A DNA stretch of 64,000 nt from Lineus longissimus (taxonomy: Eukaryota; Nemertea; Pilidiophora; Heteronemertea; Lineidae), in the NCBI RefSeq assembly GCF_910592395.1, contig NC_088322.1, positions 6,073,431 to 6,137,430 on the forward strand. Direction: 5' to 3'. Below are positions 54,468 through 64,000 of this stretch, in pieces. A program made the translations under genes and the position numbers. The notes under the pieces were generated by a model. It saw only the letters and a program-made list of their open reading frames with translations, was not told where the DNA came from and did not search any database. The stretch's first letter is position 1, and each line of letters starts with the position of its first letter.

Positions 54468-55509
54468 CTGAAATCAAATCTTAAGGGTAAGTAGAGCAAA
54501 ATATAAGAGAAAAGTGATAATGATGCAAGGAAAGGTGGACAAGAGAAACAAAAAGCGTGGCATATGCCGCTGTTCTGGCGATCAAAGAATTGACAAGATG
54601 ACAATAAGATAACTATGCCAGTGGTTAATTACTTTTGAAGAGTGTGTGAGGTTAATTACTTTTGAAGACTGTGTGTATTGTCCGTGCGAGTACTATCAAG
54701 AGGGAATTGTGGGTCTGTGTTAGCTGTACAGGAAAATCAGAGGCTACGAAAGGAAGAGTAGTTGTGATGCAAGTGTTTTCAGTCGTCCTCTGGTGACCAC
54801 CAATGTACCGCAAAAGTTGGAGATTAGCCAGCTATCAAGCAGAAAACAAAGTTGAAAATGGCTGATGATGGAAAGGAAACACTCTAATAATTGACAGAAA
54901 CAGATCTCAAGACGGCAGCTGAAACCTTTCCCTAGTCACTCCCAATGAGCAAAAGAATCAGACTGCTCAAGCGAGGCGTTTCTCAGATAATTGACCGAAA
55001 GTAGAAAGTTCACGACACCGATGACACCAACACCGATGCACGGGCTACAACATAAGACGGCGATTTTTGTCAGGGGCTTAAAAAACAAGAGGCCCATGGG
55101 TCTGGTGCTCAGCTGAATGTAGAGATGCTCACTTTTCTTTCCTGGGGCAGTTTATATGAATATTTCGCCACAAAACTGAGCTAAAAATGGTTTCCAAGAT
55201 GGCCGCATGCCAAAATTAAAATAAGCAAGGAGCTTTGCTTGGTCCAGCTGATTGTACAATGAAGTTGAGGGTTGTTACGGAGGGTAAATCTTACTAGCAT
55301 ATTTGCTTTTTGCCCCCTGGTGAGCTGAATTTCAGTTGAATCGCACAGAATTTTCTGTCAGCAGCAGATCTTGGGCTTTTCTTCACAACGACCAGATTAG
55401 AAGTACCCAGGGCCTACGGTTACAAAATGCCTTATTTGTCCACGGACGGATGGAAGGACGGACAATACTCGAATAGCTATTTGACAGGTATAATACTTTG
55501 ATACTTTAC
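54468..55509 (-). other. CTNNAL1 intron
   Basis: 1042 bases, no gene. At 55085-55135 a GGCCCATGGGTCTGGTGCTCA word and near 55310 TTTTTGCCCCCTGGTGA recall the head and body of the ~300-bp repeat family in a strongly degraded form. Confidence 0.7.
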
Positions 55510-55770
55510 CCTTTGTGCAAACTCCTTGACCGTCCTGAACAGTTTGGTCCCCTCCTCCGCAAAGTACTCTGCCTGTGTGAACAAATCCTGTGTTGTCTTT
55601 AGCGGCCCCTCGCCACGCGTGAACAAGTACATCGAGAAGGCCATACTCGACATATTCTTCGCACGTTTGACGATGTCATTGTTGTGCTCTTCCCACTTTT
55701 CTGTTTCGGCGTCCATTTCCGAGGTGATGAGTTTCATCTCCAACCCCAGTTTTGCGATTTTTGCTTGCTC
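55510..55770 (-). CDS. CTNNAL1: alpha-catulin, third-last coding exon
   Basis: 87 codons, phase 0 at both ends, starting EQAKIAKLGLEMKLITSEMD and containing KWEEHNNDIV, NMSSMAFSMYLFTRGEGPLK and TTQDLFTQAEYFAEEGTKL. The block EQAKIAKLG...EKWE...MSSMA.S.YLFTRGEGPLKT.QDL is strongly conserved in alpha-catulin and separates it from alpha-catenin and vinculin, so the symbol is secure. Acceptor TTTTATCACAG is at 55771-55781 and donor AGG/GTAAAG at 55509. Upstream exons (about 500 residues) should lie to the right; most were not recognised before the window ends, apart from a weak candidate at 61545-61656. Confidence 0.93.
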
Positions 55771-56261
55771 CTGTGATAAAAGCATTGATATATTAAAAGG
55801 CTTTTCCATTTTCGAACAGAAAATCTCAGCCTGTACAAACTATTCTAAAAACAAAATTGATGTTAGATGTGCACAGCTATAGCAGGTTTCTATTTAATTT
55901 CATTTATTGCCCAATGATCACAACTTCAGCAACCTTGGGTGTACCTTTGAAAAGTTCATCTCAACCCTGCGCCCCTTGACAACAGAGCATTTTGTTAAAC
56001 TTAACCACAAACTTTCTGTTGGTATGTACATATTACCCGGTTATGGACAATTAATTGGGTTTCACACATTTCCAAAGCTGGGCCACAGACCATAAGAATT
56101 GAAATTGCAGTAAGTCTTTAAGCCTGTTATCTGGCTGAAGTAAACTTCATGATGCTGGTGAAAGGAATACATTGAAGGAACAACCTAAAAATTACATCTT
56201 ACAAAATATGACATTTTACTCTTGTTATTTTTACTATTGGCGAAGGGGGGGATCAAGCATA
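55771..56261. other. CTNNAL1 intron, nothing recognised
   Basis: AT-rich with no ORF of note and no repeat until the SINE. Confidence 0.6.
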
Positions 56262-56480
56262 GGAGCTGCTGTGGTGTAGTGCCTCGAACTCTCGATGGAG
56301 TGGTCAAAACGTCACTAGTTCGATCTCCACAGTCTACGCGAGACTCTAGGCAGGTCTCTTTGTCTAACTTGCCTTACTCCACCCAGGTATAAATGAATAC
56401 CCGTCAGAAGTGCTCAGATTGTAGCGCTGATTGAGCAGCACATCTGAGATATACTAAAAGGCTTCAGGACAGATCAGTGT
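56262..56480 (+). mobile_element. tRNA-derived SINE
   Basis: The head GAGCTGCTGTGGTGTAGTGCC carries an A-box-like TGGTGTAGTG. About 45 bases later AGTTCGATCTCCAC is a B box. Together these form an internal RNA polymerase III promoter in a degenerate tRNA (56262-56335). The body contains TTACTCCACCCAGGTATAAA and ACCCG, a central block I recall from widespread invertebrate SINEs. It ends before the 32-bp minisatellite, which may have grown from its tail. In an intron of CTNNAL1, antisense to the gene. Confidence 0.75.
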
Positions 56481-56497
56481 TGAAGTGTTAAGTGTGA

Positions 56498-57235
56498 TGG
56501 TAAACCTATTGTAGTTGATATTAAAGGGGATGATAACCTATTGTAGTTGATATTAAAGGGGATGATAACCTATTGTAGTTGATATTAAATGGGATGATAA
56601 CCTATTTAGTTGATATTAAATGGGATGATAACCTATTGTAGTTGATATTAAAGGGGATGATAACCTATTGTAGTTGATATTAAAGGGGATGATAACCTAT
56701 TGTAGTTGATATTAAAGGGGATGATAACCTATTGTAGTTGATATTAAAGGGGATGATAACCTATTGTACTTGATATTAAATGGGATGATAACCTATTGTA
56801 GTTGATATTAAAGGGGATGATAACCTATTGTAGTTGATATTAAAGGGGATGATAACCTATTGTAGTTGATATTAAAGGGGATGATAACCTATTGTAGTTG
56901 ATATTAAAGGGGATGATAACCTATTGTAGTTGATATTAAATGGGATGATAACCTATTGTAGTTGAATTTAAAGGGGATGATAACCTATTGTAGTTGATAT
57001 TAAATGGGATGATAACCTATTGTAGTTGATATTAAAGGGGATGATAACCTATTGTAGTTGATATTAAAGGGGATGATAACCTATTGTAGTTGATATTAAA
57101 GGGGATGATAACCTATTGTAGTTGATATTAAATGGGATGATAACCTATTGTAGTTGATATTAAAGGGGATGATAACCTATTGTAGCTGATATTAAAGGGG
57201 ATGATAACCTATTGTAGTTGATATTAAAGGGGATT
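56498..57235 (+). repeat. 32-bp minisatellite, about 23 copies
   Basis: Unit GGGGATGATAACCTATTGTA followed by GTTGATATTAAA, 32 bases, tandemly repeated with almost no divergence. Variants are GGGG to TGGG at one site in about six copies, one 31-base unit near 56602, and single substitutions (CTTGATA, GCTGATA, GAATTTA). The high identity indicates recent expansion. Confidence 0.97.
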
Positions 57236-59689
57236 TTGCATGACCAATTTTTACATTTTCGCCGGCTGTGAAAATGAACCTTCTCATCTCCTGTTTATAA
57301 GTCTAGCGCAGATGAGATAGCAAATTATGGCCCGATGAACACGCATCAAAAGGGCCTGTAATACAATATGATAGGGTTTCATTCAGAAACTCGTGTTTGA
57401 TGATGGATCAATTGCCATGATAACAACTGAGGCACAGTGAGGACATTGTATTGTTCTTACGAAGTTCATTTTAAACTATAAACCGAAAGCTTTATCTTTT
57501 AAACATTAACAAATGACCTTTTTTCTTTCATTGAACTCAGCCATGCTACATGTTGGGGCAGTTCAGACTTAGAGGAGGAGTGTTACGAGAAACTGCCAAG
57601 GGAGGCTGGATACAACAGATAATGTCGAAACCAATGCATTGTGTCCAAACTTTCATAATTTTGATGTGCAAAACACCCGATTATGTTGAAATCAATGCAT
57701 AATCTCATACCTCAAGTGAGATTCCGTGAATATGATTGGCTGATACACGTCACGTGACCGTGTGGTATTCGCAATGTTGCCCGCTCCAGCCGGTCGACAT
57801 TTTGCCATGTCTCCCGGTGAGTCGACATTCGGCATGTTACAATCCGTGGCCGGCAATATTTATATGATAAGCCAAGAGTGTGTTGTTTCTCGTGGCAAAA
57901 TTGACAATTTACGATACTGCCAAATACACACCGTCATCACAAGCTTTTTTGTCGAGTTTTGATCACATATAAGTTAATATGTGTCGCGACCAGTGTTTTC
58001 TCCGACGTCGGCAATCTTTTTGCTACTTTCGGGTGGAATTTTGATAGAATATCAAGGGAAATTGCTGAGGGGATTGTTTTCGGAGAGCGAAAAACAAAAA
58101 GAACATCGCCAGCAACCTTAGGCCTAGGCTTATTTTATAGATGGCAATACCATCACAAACCAGAAAAGTGCAGTTCAAAGTGGATATTTTAATTTCTACA
58201 TGGTTCCATCCGGCTGTTTTTGGGAGGGACTTAATTGTAATTGAAAACCAAGGTGGGGTTTTCATTGGGAAGGGGCTGTTATGTGATCAAAATGCAATTT
58301 TGGCACAGTTGATGAAGCCTAGCACTGCGAGGAAGTTAACGGTCTGATTGATGTTCCAAGTACAAACCTTCGCTCGTTGATATATTTCAGGTACCATTTT
58401 TTGTAAAATAGAGGATTGACTTTTGAAGGGGAGTCTTCCATGCCTGGGGGCTATGTATGCTGATGAAATCCGACAGGAGACTGGTACCTGACATTTCGTA
58501 GACTTTTGAAAACTCGCCAAAAACACACACCAACTTGCCATTGGCCAATTGCCATCCGCCAGGTTTTTATTCCAACCCAAACTTTTTGCCGTATGGGTAT
58601 ACAAGAGTATCTCGATAAGGAGTTTATTTTCATTGGGACTTTGAATTTTTAAGATACACCTGTGTGCCTTGGCACTGAATTCGCACTACAGTTTTTAACC
58701 CTCATATCCCTATTTTGTCTGCAAATTAGTTTCTTATCAAGGGTGGATTGCGCAATTTTATCAGGGCGGGAAGGTTTATTTTTCCGTAACCTAGGATTAA
58801 CCATAAATGACCATCGGGATGCACGATTTTTGCTTGTTTTGACTCGCAGGAAACGCGTTTCCAAAGGTGAGGACATCACAATGACAATATATGTCATCCT
58901 TTAATTTAAGTTACTATATTTGAAAGAAAATAGAAATTGTGCAATATATCGGGTCGACATAAAAAAGCCTTCCCAACCTTTATGAGAAAACGCTCGCGCA
59001 TTTCTCAACCCTTTATTATAATGTGCTTTGGTAAATTAACTTTTAACTTTTAAATTTCAAACAAGACTGTTCATGTAAATCTAGGCATGCGTTAATTTAC
59101 AAACCTTTGGTATAAATTCACCAACTATAAACATGCACGATAATCGTCATCTCTGCACAGACAGAATAGGGATATAAGGGTTATACACTGTAGTGGGAAT
59201 TCAGCTCCGCGCCAGGGACTCTGTGTATCATAAAAATTCGAATTCCAATTGAAAATAAATTCCCTTTTGACATACTTATGTCTACCTTAAAAGGTTTGGA
59301 CATTATGAGTTGGGAAAAGTTTCAACTTTGTAGCCATTATTCTCTGGTGCAGCACCACTAATCATACAGATCTTACTTGTATTTTTTAATGAACTCTCTT
59401 TAGGCGGGTAAGACAATAGAGCCAACCACATTTTTTCCCGTCACATTAAAATTTAGCATTGTAATTTTTAAGACTAGTCATATTTCCATGTATGGCAAAT
59501 GACATTTTCGTTTTCTTTTCAGGTCATAACTGCGAAATTGTAGTTGTCTTCTTATTGACTGCATACATTGTAGAGGGAAAAAAGTGACCCGTTTGACTAG
59601 AATCGGGATGCGATTGCATACTCTCAACTAGACAAAGATTGGTGGTACCACTGATCCGGCAAGTTCATAATGGATATCTTTAATGAAAT
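57236..59689. other. probable CTNNAL1 intron, nothing recognised
   Basis: Short ORFs only (57762-57962, 58141-58347 and 58662-58904 on plus; several on minus). None has a domain, and splice signals are not convincing. No RNA gene seen. Confidence 0.5.
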
Positions 59690-60436
59690 GGTCCAGGGAC
59701 CATGTGCTCACCTCAGGTAATGGTAATGCATGTCATTTGCAGTGGATATGGGGAGAACAGTTTTGGTCATTATGTAAATTTTGCGATCTCAGAGGAAGTG
59801 GTGTGGTAGTGCAGCTTTTATGGAGAACTTAAAGATTTTATTGAATTTTCAAGATGGCCACCTGGCGGCCATATTGTTCATGAGATTCAAGGTTATTGTA
59901 GAGTGTACATGTACATGTCACATAGAACTTAGTCAACATCTGCTAAACAGTTGAGGAGAAATAGGACTTCATTGAATTTTCAAGATGACGACCTGGCGGC
60001 TATATTGGTCATCAGATTTGACTGAAAATTGAGGATATTGTTAAGAGTACATAGATACATAATGTCACGAAATTTTGTTGCAATCCGATCATTACATGTA
60101 GTTTCAGAGTAATAGGACTTTGTTTAATTTTCAAGATGGCCACCCGGCAGCCATATTTGATGTCCGAGCAGGCCAGATTTTTTTGGTAGAATAAAGAGTT
60201 CCTAGATACATGTCCACACAACTTTAAAACCTTCTAGCTCAAATAGAAACGAAACGTGCCACCTATCGGTGATTTAGCAAACTAAGACCTCTGTGACCTC
60301 TTTGGCGTGAATCGCCCCAGGGCTCAACGGTACATGTGTACCAAGTTTTAAAGCCAGACCTCAAGTGGTTACGAAACATGCTGCGCTAACATAAGCTGAC
60401 GACGACGGATACCACCTCATCCCATAGTCAGCCAAA
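59690..60436 (+). repeat. repeat with mirrored ends, three ~140-bp internal units
   Basis: Begins GGTCCAGGGACCATGTGCTCACC and ends ATAGTCAGCCAAAAAG, resembling the head and tail of the 48470-49583 repeat. Inside, TTTTCAAGATGGCCACCTGG and GCCATATTG words recur at about 59848, 59977 and 60130 (spacing 130-150). Non-coding. Confidence 0.65.
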
Positions 60437-60770
60437 AAGTAGGGACTCAAGTCATGTTGTCATAAGATATCCACACACCAAGTTTCAACTTTCTAGACTC
60501 AATAGTGAGCAAAGTTTCAAGTTTCAAGTCATATGATAGATATTTACCAATGATCACGGAGTTTCAGTGTTTTTTATTTTAGCCACCAATTGGCCAAACC
60601 AGAAATTGAACCCGACTGCAAGGTTCTATAAAATAATGGCTATGATTTTTTGTAGGTTAAGTCATGTTATCAAAAGACATCCACACACCAAGTTTCAACT
60701 TTCTGGGCTCATCAGTGAGCACAAGTGCCACCAACGTTGACGGACAGACGACGGGCAAGACGTGGTGACA
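60437..60770 (+). repeat. tandem partner of the preceding repeat
   Basis: CATGTT.TCA.AAGA.ATCCACACACCAAGTTTC occurs at about 60454 and 60666 (spacing 211), each followed by AACTTTCT.G.CTCA..AGTGAGC. It closes with GACGGACAGACGACGG near 60738, as other copies do. Confidence 0.65.
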
Positions 60771-63537
60771 AAAGCTCAAAATCTCAAAGCTTTGAAGCTT
60801 TGTTCTCTGGAAGTTAAAGTGTTAACGTCATCTTGATGGACGGGAAAGGCAGACCCACAGATGCAGCAGAGGATGACAAAGCCCTTCGGCCATGCCGGTG
60901 GCTGAGGGGTAATAACCTGAAGCAGAAATGGATCAGCACCATTTTGAGCAGGCTGACAATAGTTGTTTGATAACAATTTTCATGTTTGGGTTGTATCGGT
61001 AGATCAGACGATGTTGAATTTGTCATGGCACACATCCTTTCAGCAAATGAGCATTGGCTGTTTGACGATGATATCATCTGGTGGTTGGTCTCGACTGCCG
61101 GGTGACTTCTATGTGTAAGACCTTTAGCCACTCCGAAATTCTTCTTTAGACCGGAGAAGGGAAATTTGACAACAGAGGAGAAAGGCAAACTGAGGTCTTT
61201 AGGTTCACATAAATAACTCACTTCCACTGGTAAATGACAACAGTAAGCATGCAGATGCCATCTTCCCATTATGATGCTACAGCACACCATCAGGCGTATA
61301 ACAAAAACCTGATATCTGAACTATTTGGATCCCCCTCCAAATAAACTGGATCCTATGTGGATCTTCTGTATCTTTCTTACTCACCTGGACATGGTGAAGC
61401 TTCAGGTCAGCAACAACTATCATAAAGCCTCTAGCTGGCCATTCCAACAAGGCTTACTAAATACGATACAGGAGGATGATATACAAGGTGCTATTAAGTG
61501 CTGTGTTATATGCATGGGTGATGTACTCGAGTTTTCCTGAATACTCAGCATCTCAAGTTGAAGGTTGGCAGACAGGGCATTCTGAAGCTGAGCAACACCT
61601 TGTACAAGTTCTAAAGCCAAATTAATAGTGAGTTCCAACGAATCGAAAAAATCACTCTGGTATGACATATCAATGGATGGGCACTTCACAAATTCCAGTA
61701 TATCATACATAAAAGCGAAGGTCGTGCCTCAGTCGATATCAACTGATGCATCATCAAGTCTCATGCAAGTTTCTGAATGGAACCCTATTGCGGGCCTACA
61801 TGTATTGTAACAATGTTCATCAGGCTGTTTCTCGCTGACTGATCTGGCCGAACTTATAAACAGGTAAGGAGAAGGTTAATTTTAAACGTCTGAGAAAAGT
61901 GTAAAAAGTAGGCCGAAACGTTGGTTGGGTGAAATCCCCTTTTACCAATATGTCGTACAGGACCAGTTTCCCCGATTTCCTGGAACTGGCTAATTTCACT
62001 ACTTCCTGGGAAATATGGCATAATTTTACAATAGTGGGAGGACAATTACCCAATCAATGACTCCCTTTGACAGCTGTAACAGAACATGACAACGGTCAAT
62101 CATGTAAAAGAAGAACACAAGATGTTAACCAACACATCTTCCAGATTGGTTCACCTCAGCCTCACTAACAGAGGGATACTTTGACGACCAGTGATACTGG
62201 ATGGCATGTGATGTTAGGATTGCTTTCTCACTGGCCAAGCGAAGCCCAATTCTCCTTTGTGAGATAATTGAAGATTTATCTACCCTTCAACCTGCTGCTG
62301 GTGCCTGCTCTGCTTCAGCAAAAACTCAATCAATGATGTCACATGTCATCTATTTTCAGTTTTACAATACCAATCACCTCAGACCTTTAGTGAGACAATT
62401 AGACACAAATCTACACGTCTCCCAAAACTAGCAGAGCTACTGGCTTGACCCCCTTAAAGGGCCAACTTGGGCATAAGATATATTCGTTGTTCATACAAAA
62501 ATGGCTTCCAGCAGGACCACAAGTTTTCCAAACAGGATCAATGAAAAATCGTTAAACTTCAATAAACAATGCACTATAACGAGGTGTAACATTTGGCCTG
62601 CCTGAATTTCACAAGACATGTCTAAAGCTGCCTCGCAACTCTGGCAGAAATCCATATAAGAGATCAGCATTAGTGTTATACTACGAGTGGCGGTGCATGG
62701 TGGCATGCAGGGGTATCATCCTCCTGGCCAGGCAAATCCCACGCCCAAGTTGTCCCTTTAAACCACCTGTACATTTAAGCTTTTTTGTCAGTAGCCAAGC
62801 TACACCACAAGACATGAAGACCAACCTAGAGACGACAGAATATTAAACATATGACCTGGTAAACCTATAAAGGCTGGTCCTTTAAGAGACAGTTCATCAC
62901 TATATCAACATGTAACCTCATCAAATTTTAGACTAGTTCAAAGCACCTCGCAAAGGAGCAATTTAGATTGCTGCAACCCACAATCATGATAGCATGCATG
63001 CAACAAAAGTGGTGGATCCCAGCTGCCTGCAACAAGAATCGCTGATCGCAGCGATCAATATCAAACCAGCAGACAAGAAATCCTGTTGTCACACTTTGCA
63101 GCCATTATATAATTGCAGTTCACAGTGAAAAAAATTGCTCATTTGCTTTGTAGACGCCACAAAATATTACCCTAAACTTACCGCGGACCAATCCTTCCAC
63201 TAAATATAGATAAAATGCAAGACAGCTTAACAATTGTAGCCCAATGAGGGAAAAGTGGTAGACTTAGGCTATTTGTGAAAATTAAACCGCCGCAAAAATT
63301 TGGCGGTTCACAGTACATGTACATGGACATGTACATGTACATACGCAATTGCAGGAATCCTGGTTTAACTCATCTCTGTTTAATGGATAGCAGGCACTGC
63401 GAACGATCAATTGGTACACATTTTTCATAGGGTTGTTTCAATGGATCTTGGAACAAATTCGAGATGAAGTTTGTAGATTTTTTACACATGTTGAGAAGTT
63501 TCAAAAACGGAGCAATCATTTCCATTTATTTCAAATA
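60771..63537. other. probable CTNNAL1 intron; no firm feature
   Basis: Short ORFs on both strands (60814-61290, 61820-62053 and 62491-62706 on minus; 62201-62431 on plus) without recognisable domains. One minus-strand stretch (61545-61656) is listed separately as a weak exon candidate. Confidence 0.45.
61545..61656 (-). CDS. weak candidate alpha-catulin exon
   Basis: Minus-strand SDFFDSLELTINLALELVQG and VAQLQNALSANLQLEML could form an amphipathic helical hairpin like those of alpha-catulin (a vertebrate segment begins LELSI..I.HSLNEL). It is bounded by possible AG (61657-61658) and GT (61543-61544) sites. The similarity is only a few residues, and the phase (112 bases) does not by itself match the known exons. 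Kept as a pointer for a search, not as a call. Confidence 0.22.
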
Positions 63538-64000
63538 TTAACCCTTTCACAGCAGGTGACGTGCAAAGCACGTCATGGACATGTTTTTTTCAAATTTGGC
63601 CGATTGCAGAAAAACCAGTATTTTGGAGTGAAATATATACCAAACTTACTAGCTGACAAATTATGTGAACTGCAGGCATCTTGGATGAGAAAAAATAATT
63701 CAGCTTGCCAAAGATGGCAAGTTTTAAAGTTTAGTGAAAAAAAATACATACTAAGATATTGAAAGCAAAAAAATATAACATTGTGAACCAGTGAGATGCA
63801 AAATTGCCAGTAGCGAAAAGTACATTGAGAAATACCACTTAAATTGATAGGTGGTGACTGCCAGTTACATCAAGCCAGTTTTCAACATTATGGGACTCTG
63901 CACAGCGCAAAACTCCTCTCTAATTTTTTACATACAAAACTTCTTTCTTGGCAGATCTAAGTCTTTTCTTCTGGCGACATAGAAAATACATAACTGGCAC
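63538..64000 (+). mobile_element. left end of a possible piggyBac-like element
   Basis: TTAA/CCCTTTCACAGC (63538-63553) has the TTAA-CCCTTT start seen at 46436. It is followed by the sub-terminal palindrome GACGTGCAAAGCACGTC (63558-63574), a typical piggyBac arrangement. The right end is not in the window, so this rests on one terminus. The frame 63433-63762 crosses the start and is unlikely to be a gene. Confidence 0.5.

Noticed and set aside
56498-57235. Regular 32-bp repeats that could suggest a CRISPR array
   Set aside because: The units are contiguous with no unique spacers, and the genome is animal; it is a minisatellite.
60776-61290. Minus-strand ORF with a mitochondrial-presequence-like stretch (HGRRALSSSAAS)
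   Set aside because: No homology recognised, no splice support, and overlapping frames are equally open; insufficient evidence.
63433-63762. 109-codon plus-strand ORF
   Set aside because: It runs across the TTAA/CCCTTT transposon terminus and has no domain.

Overview
The window is eukaryotic, from the genome of an animal, most likely a marine invertebrate. Genes are split by GT-AG introns, long stretches are non-coding, and recognisable host exons encode animal proteins: alpha-catulin, an adhesion-type GPCR, a DNA primase large-subunit relative and a secreted FG-GAP-like protein. The rest is a dense graveyard of transposons. The mix (Polinton, DIRS, a second tyrosine-recombinase retrotransposon, BEL/Pao, Gypsy, Harbinger, Kolobok, Mutator-like, hAT, piggyBac-like, LINE, tRNA-SINE) is typical of lancelets, hemichordates, echinoderms, molluscs and similar animals. 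I cannot fix the phylum from sequence alone.

Layout. 1-9.9 kb: the leftward N-terminal part of a broken Polinton-type DNA polymerase B gene, split by a DIRS retrotransposon of about 6.1 kb (2266-8377) whose inverted terminal repeats and internal complementary region can be read directly. 10.7-14.6 kb: a leftward BEL/Pao element (gag, protease, RT, start of RNase H) carrying a LINE 3' tail inside gag. 15-18.8 kb: a ~300-bp-unit repeat and two spliced exons of a PRIM2-like gene (minus strand). 18.8-21.7 kb: a 5'-truncated LINE followed by a MITE whose termini contain a six-base repeat. 25.2-28.4 kb: a BEL integrase fragment, a long-TIR element of about 1 kb, and two adhesion-GPCR exons. 29.3-30.7 kb: a TTAA-flanked Kolobok-like element with a THAP domain. 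32.2-33.4 kb: an intact single-exon gene for a secreted PAN-like/FG-GAP-like repeat protein, the best-preserved complete gene here. 34.7-36.3 kb: a Gypsy LTR plus gag abutting a Harbinger transposase in the same frame. 37.4-44.7 kb: a second, Ngaro-like tyrosine-recombinase retrotransposon, itself hit by a Mutator-like element with a 9-bp target duplication. 45-51 kb: hAT and piggyBac-like MITEs and satellite-like repeats. 52.9-64 kb: the last three coding exons of alpha-catulin (CTNNAL1, minus strand), with a tRNA-SINE, a 32-bp minisatellite and other repeats upstream, probably in its introns.

How it fits together. Only the host genes look functional. The FG-GAP-like gene has a TATA box, signal peptide, open frame and polyA signal. 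CTNNAL1 has three in-phase exons with good splice sites. The two GPCR exons and the two PRIM2-like exons also join in phase. Nearly all transposon genes carry stops, frameshifts or truncations, so they record insertion history (nesting, target duplications, a circle-junction footprint) rather than current activity. Several long G/C homopolymers could be assembly errors, so single-base frameshifts should be treated with some caution.
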